From Eonycteris spelaea (Eukaryota > Chordata > Mammalia > Chiroptera > Pteropodidae): a stretch of DNA of 64,000 bases. Below the pieces are notes generated by a model. That model had not been told where the DNA came from. It saw only the letters and a program-made list of their open reading frames with translations, and searched no databases. Positions 13,251 through 24,803 of the stretch are shown piece by piece (position 1 is the stretch's first letter; every line of letters begins with the position of its first letter). Position numbers and translations under genes: made by a program. The stretch covers positions 744,001 to 808,000 of the forward strand of contig PUFA01000316.1 of the NCBI GenBank assembly GCA_003508835.1, read 5' to 3'.

Positions 13251-13270
13251 TGTGTGTGTGAGTGTGTGTG
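13251..13270. repeat. (TG)n microsatellite
   Basis: TG repeat of 20 nt with one A interruption, 31 bp after the CA run and complementary to it. Confidence 0.9.
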
Positions 13271-14224
13271 AAAGGAGCCACTTGCAACTTTGAAAGCTGC
13301 TACTAAGCCTGGCCTTTGAGTCAGATCTTTCCTTAAGCCTCTGTGTTTTGCAGTGGACTGAGTGTGGAGACGTAGTCTATAGACCCAATTCCAGCCCTTA
13401 TTTCCCGACCTTGGCCGGATCTTAGCTGGAACCAATGATTTGCTGGGACAGCCATGTAGAATCTAAGAGAAGACTGGCACTGACTCCTTAGGTGGTTGTT
13501 ACCGTCTCATGGGATGTAGCAGCCACATTTTTAAGATGGAATATTGGTATTACAGACTTGTATCATCACTGCCTCATTAGAATCGCTTGCGGTCATTTCC
13601 GCCATACTTCAACACACCATCTTCAGCACAAGGTACAATGGAGATGTGATTTCAATAATGTCTTGCAGCTCTAACCATTTTTAATTCTAAAAATGCATGA
13701 TATTACAGGATTTTGCATAAAGGTCTGTGGATGTTTAAAGATAAAATTTCTAAGTAAATTTTCGTTAAGCATTAAAGACAGTTTTGAAGTGAAGATTTGA
13801 GGTGGAATAAGGGAGACAGGGGACATCAGGCCATGAATGGTTCAGGAGTGGGAGTCTGTCCTGTATGGGCGGAAGGGGAGATTGGATGTTCAAGACTGAA
13901 CTTCGATAGATTGGGACTTTTATCTTATTTTACCAATAAAATAATAAGGGAACAGTACAAGTTTTTAATGAGTGTAATTTAAAATGGAATTTTAGCACAG
14001 TTCAAATAGTATGATATAATGATAAACTTAACTATATAAAGACTGACGAGATAAGCAATACGTGATATGATAGGGTAAAGGCTACTGAAAATATCGAACA
14101 GTAATTTTTAAAGTCAATTTTACAAAAATAAAGTGGGGGAGATAGGTTATTATACCTCCCACCCTGGAACAAATGCCTCTTTTAATTTGTACATGCTTCT
14201 CTCAAGCCTTATCAGTAGGGATAG
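13271..14224. other. Intronic sequence, nothing recognised
   Basis: No repeat or gene identified. Confidence 0.5.
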
Positions 14225-14510
14225 TTATATGAAAATAAATAAAAATCACCATTCAGAGGTAACCAGTGTTAAAAATTTTTGTATTTTCTTTTTCAGGTTT
14301 TCACAAATGGGTTAATAATAAATATATGGTTTTCATATCCAGCTTCTCTTTATCATCACATTAAATGGGAAGCAGTTTCCAAGCCACTGAATATATACTT
14401 GAAAATATTATGTTAATTATACTATAATATCTTATAAATGGACCCGAATGTACTAACACATTGCCCTATTACTAGGTAATTTGCTTGCAGTTTTTATGCT
14501 GTAATAAACA
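14225..14510 (-). repeat. Old L1 3' fragment, antisense (tentative)
   Basis: AGAGGTAACCAGTGTTAAAA then TTTTTCAGGTTTTCACAAAT resembles the antisense 3' part of old L1ME-type elements ('agataaccactgttaacatttt...'). Highly diverged. Confidence 0.45.
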
Positions 14511-14514
14511 TTAT

Positions 14515-14940
14515 ATATTTTCATCTCATTCATTTATTCTTTCAGCATATTTTTATCCCATTCGGTTATTCTTTCAGCAGGATTATTATGCATCTATTTT
14601 GTGTCAGGCGCTGTGCCTACATGTGGTGGCCAACCAACAGACACAATTGAGCAAAGATTCAGTTAGAAAGGAGTCAGTTTCAAGCTAGGGGAACTAAGTG
14701 ATTAGTGGGATCATTGAAAATAACGGAGATAATGAAAGGGACTGACTGCCAGTCAGTTCAGGGAAAGGAAGAAGAGAGCTCAAGATACTGGCCTTTCTGT
14801 GATACCTGGCGACCCCAGGTAGAGATGTCCATGCAGTACACAAAACGTACAGAATCAGCCAAAGCAGACAGTGTTGGGTCCCAAACCATAGCAGCTCTTG
14901 ACTAAGGAGAAAGCGGAGGGGAATGCAGCAGGGCACTGCC
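14515..14940 (-). repeat. L2 LINE fragment, antisense
   Basis: TTCTTTCAGCAGGATTATTA, GCATCTATTTTGTGTCAGGC and GCTGTGCCTACATGTGGTGG match the antisense L2 tail. The following sequence is purine-rich, as in other antisense L2 copies here. Confidence 0.55.
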
Positions 14941-15679
14941 TAGACCTTAGGGATATTTACAGTTCGTGGGGGTGGGGTGTAGGTGGAAGCCGGACCAGGA
15001 GAGAGTCAGTGCAGTGACACAAAAGAAGGAAAGAAGGGTTTCTTGCTGAAGAAATGGAAGAATTGACACAGAAAATACATCTGGGTTTAATTAGGAAAGT
15101 TTATACTGTTCATGGTTTTCAAAGGAGACTTAAGATTTTTCTGTGTCTCGGAGATGCTGGGGTGAAGGTGGAGTGAAGAGGCACTGTGGCAGCCCCTCCA
15201 CTCCTGGCTCTGCTTTCATTAAGATTTCGATTGTGAAATAGATCCCTCTGCTGAAAGAAAGGTCGGAACCCCTGGACTAATGATACCTTAAGGTCTTTAA
15301 GAGTTCTATGATAAATTAAAGTCCATGCAGGAAAAAAATTATAGCAATCCAGTGCAAATGAAGATACTGGGGAAATAAAAATTGAATGATTCATAATGAA
15401 GACATCAGATAGATATTCTGATAAAGAAAGTTCTGTGCTAATAAGCCAATAAAAATTTTAGTAGCAAACTTCAGTAGTGTCATTTGTCTTAAAAGGACAG
15501 TGATATCCTCGTATAGAAGAGCTAATCACATTAATTTGCAGAGAAGCTTCTATTTCAGATTAGCTGGCTGTTATGCAGAGATTTGAATTAGCTCACATGG
15601 TAAAAAAAAAAATAGTTTTTGTACCAAAATATCATGAATTCAGTGTTACATTATAGTGTTACAGACTTTCTATAAATGA
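14941..15679. other. Intronic sequence, possibly continued L2, otherwise unrecognised
   Basis: 15000-15380 has antisense-L2-like purine richness but no diagnostic motif. The remainder is unassigned. Confidence 0.4.
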
Positions 15680-16700
15680 GAACATTTCATTAAATCATTC
15701 ATTTTCTCATTAAGTTATTCATTTCTTCACCAAATATTTATTATGTGGTTACTATGGGCTAAATACTCTTCCATGTTCTGGGAGATGGCAGTGCACAAAC
15801 CAAAGCCCCTACTCTTATGGCACCTATCTTCCCATCAGGGTAAACAGACAATAAGCAAATAAGTTTTGCATGGGAGATGCTGCGTTACATATGGTATTCT
15901 GGGGAGTCTCTCATTGAAGGTGATACTCGTGCATTGAGTGAAGGTAGTGAAGGCATAAGACATGCTGACACCAGGAATCAGAGCATTTAGGTGGAGAGAA
16001 TAGCAAGCAGTGTGTGCTTAATGATGATAATATTCAAATCAGAGTTCTCAAGCCTGGATTTGGTAAATTAAGGATCATCCTTCCTAGTGCATCAAGGTGA
16101 TTTCTAATACTCTTGTTACTTTAACCTCCTTTACATAAAGCATCTCCTTATATGAGAAGTCCTTGCTATGGGTGACGCGTTAAAGTCCTGTATCTGTTGC
16201 TGTTGAGACATCGTATTGAGAGGATCAACAAAGAGTTTGAGTGCACCTGTGTTCATGTTTCAAGTGGGAGTTATGCTGCAGCTAGAGATTTGGCTTCCTG
16301 ATTTAGTTCACCAGAAATGTGGGTGTAGAGTGAAGAAAGTGGCAAATGATTCTGTTTGGGGTAGTTGACGATGATTTTAGAGGAGAGAACAGAGGAAGAA
16401 TATCTGGAGGACGAAGGCAGCTAGAGAGCACTTTTTTTGAAAATCGATAGTAGAATTTCAAAAAGAAGGTTTATCAACTGCATCATGTACCACAGTGAGG
16501 TCAGTGGAGGATAGTGCTGAGAAAAGGCCACTGGTTGGTAACTCCGAGGGAGTAGTTCCAGCAGTATTGTGTTAAAGTCAGATTGCAGTCGTTTGAAGAA
16601 TAAATGGGTAGTGAAACACTGGAAACATTGAGTGTGGACAATGTCATTGAGAACTGGCTGACTGAAGAGGACTGGATGTTACTTGACGGGTATTTTTAAA
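15680..16700 (-). repeat. L2 LINE fragment, antisense, long
   Basis: TTCATTTCTTCACCAAATAT, TTACTATGGGCTAAATACTC and TGGCAGTGCACAAACCAAAG are the antisense L2 tail. GGTAAACAGACAATAAGCAA follows as in the consensus. The later part (to about 16.7 kb) has the expected composition but weaker matches. Confidence 0.55.
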
Positions 16701-17394
16701 TTCAAGATGCACAAGCTGTACAACATATATTTATAAAGTGACGAAGGCTAGGATGTGTGTAAGGTGAAACACCAAAGGTATAAGACGGTCTATTTGATGG
16801 ATCTAGGGATTGCGATAGGCAAAAGTGGATGGCTGGAGGAGATGGTGTCTTGAAAATGTGGATGAAAAGCTTTTCTGAATGATAAGAAAGAAAACAGGGC
16901 AAGAAGGAGGGGAGTGTTTAAACAAATACTGTAGATTAGAAAAGAGGCATTTGAAGGTGTCATGATCTGCCTGATCCTTGAATGAAAGGGAGGGGGCGTA
17001 GCCAACAGTTACCTGCATATGCAGGGGCCGTCATTGGGGGAAACAGGTGATACTGGCCACGCTGGTGTAATATCAGGTGGTTTGTAACTGTGATATGACA
17101 AGAGAAGGAGGTAGTTGCTGACCCCATTTGGTAATCAGTTATTGATCTGGTACATTATTACAGAAATAGAAATGCTGTATTTCCAATATTTGTTATTTGT
17201 AATAGCTTACTTTCTTATTAACATAAAATTGCTTTTTAGGCATATCTATCCTATCTGTAAATATTTCCCAATAGTAATTTTTACCAAAGACTTTTCTGGA
17301 GGTAGTGGTTCATGTTCGGGATCTAACAGTCTTGAAAATGCGTTAACCTAATATAACCACATTTTGCTTATACATGACTTCATGGTCAGTATAC

Positions 17395-17895
17395 AACTGT
17401 TTACTGGCAGTTGCAGTTAGCCCTTGTCATGTAACCACCTCAAAACTCTGGGTTAAATAAAAACAGTCTTTTTTTAAAAAATTACCTGTCATAGTTTCAA
17501 GGTCAGGAATTCAGAAAGTCAGAAGGTGTAGGCCAAGCAGTTCTGGACACGGGGCCTCTCATAAAGTTTCAGACAGACGAGAGACGATGGGTGGGGCGGA
17601 AACAGTCAGAAGTCAGAGCGGTTGGGGACAGCACAAACATCTCTGTCTTCATAGAGTCCTGAGGCCAACACGGATCCTCTCTGTGAGGGGGTTTGAGCTT
17701 CCTCAGGGTGTAGTGGTTGGGTTCCAAGGTGAGTGTCCTAAGAGGACCAGACGGAAGCTGAATGGTTTCTCTTAGCCTCAGATGTCATGCAGTGACTCCC
17801 TATTCATCAGATCCTCACCTGGAATCTAGGAGAGGGGACATAGACCCTAGTTCTAGATGGGAGGAATGTCGAGAATGCTGGGGCCGTGTTTTAAA
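17395..17895 (-). mobile_element. ERVL/MaLR-type LTR, antisense (probable)
   Basis: AACCACCTCAAAACTCTGGG near the left end, GGGGCCTCTCATAAAGTTTC, then GGAGAGGGGACATAGACC and GATGGGAGGAATGTCGAGAA follow the order of a common mammalian LTR-like repeat read on the opposite strand. I am fairly sure it is an interspersed repeat, less sure of the exact family. Confidence 0.55.
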
Positions 17896-18353
17896 AGTCC
17901 AAAGTTGAAATCATGTAAGTTTTCATTAGGGTATATCACCAAGTTAAGCGGATGAACATCTTTGTAGGAAAAAAGTCTGGGAAATAATTTTTTCGAGCTT
18001 CTAAATCTTTTGTCGTTTTCCCCATATTCTTTATAGCCATTACAATACTGCTTCCCATGATAATATGAAGTGTGAATTGTCACAGTGTTATTTGGTGGGT
18101 CATGAGATCCCTCATTTGCTCACCCTTTTCTTACTTGTTTGACTAACGAGTTCACAGATGTGTCAGACTGAAAAAGATGGTGAAATACTGCCATAGTGTG
18201 ACACATCTGAGGCAAGCGAGGAGTTGGTAACACTCCTTAGCATAAAGTAGATTTTTATAACTCAAATTGAACCTTAAATTTTTTTTTTCATTTGGTGCAT
18301 GTCTTTTATTCCCCAGCATATCACATATGTTATCTTTTGGGGTTGGTAACATC
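17896..18353. other. Spacer between two LTR-like repeats
   Basis: No family recognised. It contains a perfect 11-bp inverted repeat (18155-18165 with 18199-18209). Confidence 0.5.
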
Positions 18354-18868
18354 TGAGAAGCTCTCCCGGGGCTCCCCAGCTCCGTATTTATGCCCTTTAT
18401 CCCCTCCCCTCGAGTATGGGCTGGACCTAGAGACTTGCTTCTAATGGACAGACTGGCAAAAGTGATGTGATATTACTTCTGAGACTAGGTTACAGAAAGA
18501 TCGTTACTTCCTTCTTGCTCGCCCTCTCTTCCTGTCTCCCGGGCTCACTCTGAGGAGACCCAGCTGCCGTGTTGTAAGTTACCCTGTGGAGGGACCCTCG
18601 TGCCGAGGATCTGAGGTTTCCGATGAAGGCCTGAGGCTTGGAAGCAGCTGTGAGTGTGAGCTTGGAAGTGATCATTCCCCACCGGGCAGTCCTGCAAATC
18701 CAAAGTTATAGGTAACACTTTCATTGCTACCTTGCGAGAAACCCTGAGCCCCAGCCCCAGCTTAGGTGCTGCTGGATTCCTGACCAACAGAAACTGAGAT
18801 AATACATGTTTGTTACTTAAAGCTGCCACATTTTGTAGTAACTTCTACCATAGCAATAGGTAACTAGC
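18354..18868 (+). mobile_element. ERVL/MaLR-type solo LTR, sense, with 5-bp flanks
   Basis: Starts TGAGAAG, contains CCCCTCCCCTCGAGTATGGG, CTGGACCTAGAGACTTGCTT, GCAAAAGTGATGTGATATTA and near the end ACAGAAACTGAGATAATACA and CATAGCAATAGGTAACTAGC. This is the sense order of a widespread mammalian LTR. ACATC occurs immediately before (18349-18353) and after (18869-18873), as a 5-bp target duplication would. No internal retroviral genes are attached, so it is a solo LTR. Confidence 0.65.
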
Positions 18869-19018
18869 ACATCTGCTTCGATCCCATGACCAAGAAAGGG
18901 TAGATGCTATTACTGTTGTTTTATAGCTGAAGAGATTCTTCAGAAAGTAGTGAACTTGGTTAAGAAGGCATGTTCGATAAGTACCAGAACCGAGACTAAT
19001 TCTAAATCTGCTGACCAA

Positions 19019-19113
19019 AAGCCCTTTGGTTTTGTAGTTGTTTGGTGGGTCATTTTTGCTCTGAAAAAGCCCTTTGGTTTTGTAGTTATTTGGTGGGTCA
19101 TTTTTGCTCTGAT
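19019..19113. repeat. 48-bp tandem duplication, two copies
   Basis: The unit starting AAGCCCTTTGGTTTTGTAGT occurs at 19019 and again at 19067. The copies differ at one base (TAGTTG versus TAGTTA) over about 47 nt. Confidence 0.95.
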
Positions 19114-20074
19114 TCAAACCAGGAGTTTGAGTGAGATGACTAGAGAATCATTTTCTGAATACACATTTTTGGGCCCCACTCGAGGCCTGTGAATCTGAAA
19201 CTTGGGATGGGCCTTTATGTACTTAAACCAGCAAGCAGGCCTTGGTTGATGTAAGAAATCCACTCTAAAAGATACTTGTCGTACTTCAAAGCGGTACATG
19301 TGCTTTAAATTTTCTGGCCTGATGTAGCCACCTCAACTGCAGACATACTATCCAGAATATAGAAATTGTTATTCAGTCAGTCTAAATCCTGCGTTTCTTA
19401 CAGGGGTACTTTTGATATAACCCTCTAGGGGCACACCCTTATAACACATATATTGGAGGGTTTCTTTCACATGGCTTTGTGTTAATATTATTAGGTGACT
19501 ATTATTAGAATTGCATGCGCAAGCAAATGAAAGTCTGTAATCATCACTATAACTTTATTATCTGGCCTGATCACCTGATTAACATTCTGGTTTCCTTCCT
19601 CATTTCACAGCCTAATTCTCTTATACCTCAGAAGACTTTACCCGCAAGGATAAATCTAACCAGGTTGTTAATTTTATTGTGAGGTATGAGTTCATTTAAA
19701 ATCTGACCTTGTGTCATCTTCTGCCCAACCCCTGCAAGGGGGGGGGAACTCCTCAAAACATTCAATCCTAAATTGAACTCTTATGTCTCATTATCATATA
19801 TCTTGATAGAAAGATATGCTGTTTGGTTAAAATTTATCATACAGAATAATCTACCCAAGTCATTGGAGCATGTCCACTTATCTTAAATCAGATTAACAGA
19901 TTATCTGACCTGTCCTTTATCTCACTCATCTCTTTGGAACATGACAAGCTATGTTTTCCAGGTGGTGCCGAGGCAATGGCATTTTTGTGTTCTTCTGAAA
20001 TCTCTTTATCTGTGAATTGAGTTGTACTGGAAATAGTTTGCTAACTCTCTGTTTTTATTTATTTTTAATTAATT
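19114..20074. other. Intronic sequence, nothing recognised
   Basis: No repeat family or gene identified. A 9-G run is present near 19739. Confidence 0.5.
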
Positions 20075-20353
20075 AATTTTTATTTAATTACTACATAAAC
20101 TTTTATTTTATAAATGGAAGTTTCTACCCACCCCCCCAACCCAAACTGTGCTCTGGCAACCACCAGTCTGTTCTTTGTATCTATGAACTTGGTGTTCTGT
20201 TTTGTTTTGTTAAAATTCCACATATAGGTAAAATCATATGATATTTGTCTTTCTCTTCTGATTTTTTCACTTAGCATAATGCCCTCAAGGTCTATCCATG
20301 TTGTCTCAAATAGCAAGATTTTATTCTTTTTTTTATGGCTGAATAATTATCTG

Positions 20354-20356
<3 letters not shown>
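20075..20356 (-). repeat. L1 3'-end fragment, antisense
   Basis: CTGGCAACCACCAGTCTGTT, CTTTGTATCTATGAACTTGG, TTCCACATATAGGTAAAATC, TATGATATTTGTCTTTCTCT and AAGGTCTATCCATGTTGTCT are the classic antisense L1 3' order. The copy breaks off at the AT microsatellite, where the L1 would read ccattgtatatata. Confidence 0.9.
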
Positions 20357-20394
<38 letters not shown>

Positions 20395-20477
20395 CACACA
20401 CACACACACACAACATATATATATATATATATATGGAAAACATATATATATATAGAACATTATATATACACATATAT
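20357..20477. repeat. Compound (AT)n(AC)n(AT)n microsatellite
   Basis: (AT)17 at 20357-20390, then (AC)n to about 20412, then (AT)n to 20434 and further TATA-rich units. It continues directly from an L1 segment whose normal sequence is TATATATA-like, so it probably expanded from it. Confidence 0.95.
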
Positions 20478-21104
20478 GATAGGATATCATTTTCTTAAGA
20501 ACTGTGTATTTTAAATGTACCATTCAATTAATTTTTTTTGTTGTTGGTGTTGTGTCTAATATAAACCTAGGCTTCTCTTAGTTTTGAAGAACTCTAGATA
20601 TTAAAATTGCCAGTGAACTTGAGTTTCTACTTGGGAGTTTATTCTTCTCCAGGAAAGAGTGAATGTTGGTGTCATACCTTGCCTTTCATGTTGGCCAGTC
20701 CCTGGTAAAGATACAGGAATTGGTTTAAGGACACATCCTCTGCTATCAAACTTCTGTGTCTTTACAACTGCCAGAATTTCTATTCTCCTATCTCTAATGT
20801 CTAAATAGAACTCATCTTTCTAAATATTAGAAGTGTTTACTCCTCAAGTGAATTTTTCTCTGATTTCTCAGTTACGAATTCTCTCTCCTCCTAGACCTCT
20901 TGGTTTCTTTACCCAAACCTCTCTGCTGTTCCTTTCGACCTCGTAGTGCCATAATTTTTGCTATTATTCCCCAGTAGAGGTTAGGATTTGGGAGTAGGCA
21001 TGGGGGAGAAGGGAGTACTTTGTGTGACTCAAGCATTAGCACATACCCTGACACTGCAGAAATAGACTTCCGATAATAGAATTATTGCATTTCTTAAACT
21101 TCAG
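20478..21104. other. Intronic sequence, nothing recognised
   Basis: No repeat or gene identified. Confidence 0.5.
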
Positions 21105-21255
21105 TGTGTTCTTTTTTTTTAAATTAAAATTGTTGGGGTGACGTTGGTTAATAAAATCAAATAAGTTTCAAGTGTACGATTCAACAGTATGTCATGTTTA
21201 TTGCATCGTGTGTTCACCACTCGAATTTCCTTCCATCTGTGTTCTTTTTAACAAT
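21105..21255 (-). repeat. L1 3' tail, antisense, bat-like end
   Basis: A T-rich start is followed by TTGGGGTGACGTTGGTTAAT, AAGTTTCAAGTGTACGATTC, ATGTTTATTGCATCGTGTGT and TCACCACTCG. I recall this tail type from bat genomes (GGTGACATTGGTTAATAAAA, GTTCACCACCC). It is 5'-truncated to about 150 bp. Confidence 0.7.
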
Positions 21256-24200
21256 GCATCCTTTAGGGGAACTCTGTGGGGCTGACATAAAGAACCACTT
21301 TAAAAATTAAAAATTAAAGACAATTTTCTTTCTTTCATTTTTTTTGTTTAAAAATAGCTATGAGTTCATGTTTTCTTTTAGTTTCTCATTTTGTGTTTCT
21401 TGTTCTAGTATGTAAATCACTATTTAACATTCAGATGTATAGTTTATTTTGTTGAAGCTTAGTAGAACAAATTACTATTGATTTGCTCTAATTAAAATTT
21501 AGTATTAACAATGTTTTATGTGTGCCACGTGAAAAGTAAATAGATGAAAGGTGTTAATAAAACCTATTTTGGAGAATAATGTTGGACTCATTTCTCAGAT
21601 CCCATCTTATTCCCAATAAAATGAAATATCGTTTCTCATACAGAGTAGTGATGTATGCACATTTCAATCTGTTGTTGACTCTTGGATGTGATTCATTTCA
21701 TTCAGCAGTTGTGATATGCCCAGCAGTGGACTTCAGTGAATTTCTACTTGGAAGAAGTTTGGCAGGATTTTTATTGAGTTTTCTTTTTAGTACTCAGTAC
21801 TGAGAGTACCAGTCTAAGGAAATCAGGAAGCTAACATTGTAAGGGAACTAAATATGATTGCCAATTCCTTATTAATTTTCTTCTTTATAGCAAAAATTAT
21901 GTTTAGACACAAATAATCAGGTACTGTATATGATAGCTCCTCTCATAATTGTGAGCTTCCTGCTGTACCATGGTGTCAATTGGACGTGAAATGGGAAAGG
22001 CATTATCTTTAGTGAAACTATAATCCTCTATGTAGAAAAAAAAAACATGTTAAATTTAATAGTGTTTGTTCATCTTTTCAAAGATTAAGCTCAATTTTTA
22101 TAAACAAGAAAAGATGCTATCATATGGGAAATCTCTGTACTTTCCACTCAATTTTGCTGTGAACCGAAATTGCTCTATAAAATAAAATTTAAAAAAATGC
22201 TGGAGATCAAAGCAGAATACTGTCTGCAAAATCCATTCTCCTCCTCTGAGTCAATAGTAAGATTCCACTTTCAGGAACTACATCTTATTTCTGTCAGTGA
22301 GTCTATGTGGAAGGGAATAGACACAAGCAATAACAATGTTTATTGCCAGGCAATTGAATGGAAGCTGTGCTAGGTGGGGCAGGGTCGTCAAAGGTAAGTA
22401 AGTGCCATGTCCTGATGCAACATGGCTAGCAGCACAGTAACAAAGTCAAAATGATAGTCATTACTTTGGGGGGAGGACATAGGGTTGGAGGGGCATTGCG
22501 GATGATCATTCTTCTTCCTCTGTATTTAAATTGGTATGAATTGGTTAATATGGGAGAATTCATTTATTTGAACAGATCTGTATCAATATTATTTCAAAAA
22601 AAAGGTAAGAGGTGCTACACCATATTCCGTCACACAAACTCAGTGGCTTTAATAGAAATTAGTGAGCTTTTTACCGCTAAGTTTTAACATAAAAAAGTGG
22701 TCTCTACATTAAAACATAAGTATTTTCTGACTTACAAATATTTAATTATTATTTACTAGTAAACGATTCTGTCTCAGCCATCATTTAGCATTTCTTTAAT
22801 ACCAATTTGAAAAAAAAATTAGGCATACCATGAAATGATTTTATTTTCTCTACTGATATTTATTTCTCTATATTCTAGTTTCCAAAGTAATGATTTTATT
22901 ATTATGCTACAAGAAGCAAGCTGGGGGGTGGTGGAGAGGGTAGCTGTTGTTTTTAAATAAACCAACTGCTTGCTGTTCCTTTGCTCAGAAAGTTAGAAAG
23001 CTGAATGCAACAAACAGAATGCTCGTTTTCTCTTGCCTTTTGAATTACCTTCCCAGTAGGCCTGCAGCCCAAGAACTGTCAGATACTAGGAATCTAGCCT
23101 ATAATTTGAATTTAGTGTTCGAAACCCTATATTAAGGTAAAAGGAACTACAAATATGTCTACCAAAAGCTACTTCCATTTCACTGCTCAGTATTTATTGT
23201 CTCTTCTCATGTGATCCTGCCCCCGAACAGCTGTGCTTCATTTTCGCTGATGTGCACACTTACTCCAGATTATTTCCACTGATGTCGGCCAGGCCTGACA
23301 AGCCAAGCCTTATGTTTATAGCACTGGGATAGAATCCAAGAAGATATTAGAAAGATGTGGCTACTCCTGCAGGTACAGGACAAGGTGCGGAGGTTCCCAT
23401 AGGTAGAAGCAGTTCATCAAGGTGTTCTCCAAGGACGAAGACAGCCTTTTTTTCCTCCCAATATCAGACCAATTTGACCAATTCTGATGCTTCCGAGCTG
23501 CCTGTAACACATTTAGGACACGTTTCAGAAAGTAGAAAAACACAAAATAAGCATTTTTTTTTTTTTAAAAGAGAGTCTTTCTCAAACCCTTAAAAAAGGA
23601 GATATCCTAGGTGAGGTCTTCATATGTAGTGACAGTGTCAAAAGCTTATAAAGGGAATGATTCATGACACCTCTGTGTGCTTTGAGAAACTCAACATTTT
23701 AACTAAGAGGGTGACACATTTTAAAATCATGCATTTCTAAATCTTTTATTTATTTGTTTGGTCTTCACTGGAATAAAGCTTATGGGAGCAAGGTAGTCAT
23801 GTGACAGATCAGTTTTCAGAAATATATAACCAAATAAAGGGACAGCAAGAACAAATCAGCAGGCAAATGTATTATTTTTTGTTTTTTTAATCGTTGCTAT
23901 CAGTTTTGGTTTTTTAGTCTTAAAATTTCTGAAACTCAGTATTTTAACCTTTACATTCTTCAGCAGCTTTTGGTTAGAAGTGCTTCCTTTTCTTTTTTTC
24001 TAGTTCAACAATTTATGGTAAAATTTTATAGACTTTTAAATATTGTGAAGGCATAGTATAGTGTCTAGGATAACAGATTAATTACCTTCTTTTTTGTTAA
24101 AGGAGCCCAGTAAGAATTTGAAGACATCAGTGCTGATAGCTTACTCTGATGTCTATGAATTCTACCAAAAATACTGAAAAAAGGGAATGCTGGCCTACTG

Positions 24201-24803
24201 CTGGCTCTAAGCCACAGCCTTGATAATACCAGCCTGTTGTTTCCAAGGATAAGATTAAAAAAAAAAAAATCACTCTGTAAAGAAAGAAGAAAGCAATGAA
24301 GAGATTTTATCCCACTATGTTGTAGATAACCTCCTGGAGAAATGATGTTGTGATAAGGAAAACATGAAGGTACCTTCAGTAGTAGCTCAGCTTTTTGTTT
24401 CCTCCTTTCTTGGAAAAGGCAATAGCTTTTTCAGATGTGAATATAAAAAGAGATTTTCCTTTTATCCTATTACTCTGTACTTTAATCAGAAGATTAATAT
24501 TTAATTAATTCCAGTGAAGTCTCAAGGGGGAAATTAGAATATGTTGCAGTAATTTGTGTATTCACCTCCTAGCAGTGTTGGAGGAACAAAGCTGGGTGAC
24601 CTGATGTTTGGTACTGCCTCCATTAAAATAATCCACACAAATATTTTCTGTAACTATAGCCAGCAGTTGTCGTTGTCTTCGAAGCTTACTCTTGGTGTTA
24701 CACTGTGTTTAAGCTATGTATAAGAGATACAACAACTGTCTGTAATAAATTTGTGGAACTTATATCTCCAAGTCATGATAAATAGTAAATATAAAAGTAT
24801 GTC
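21256..24803. other. Intronic sequence, nothing recognised
   Basis: AT-rich sequence with short chance frames. No repeat confidently assigned. Confidence 0.5.
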
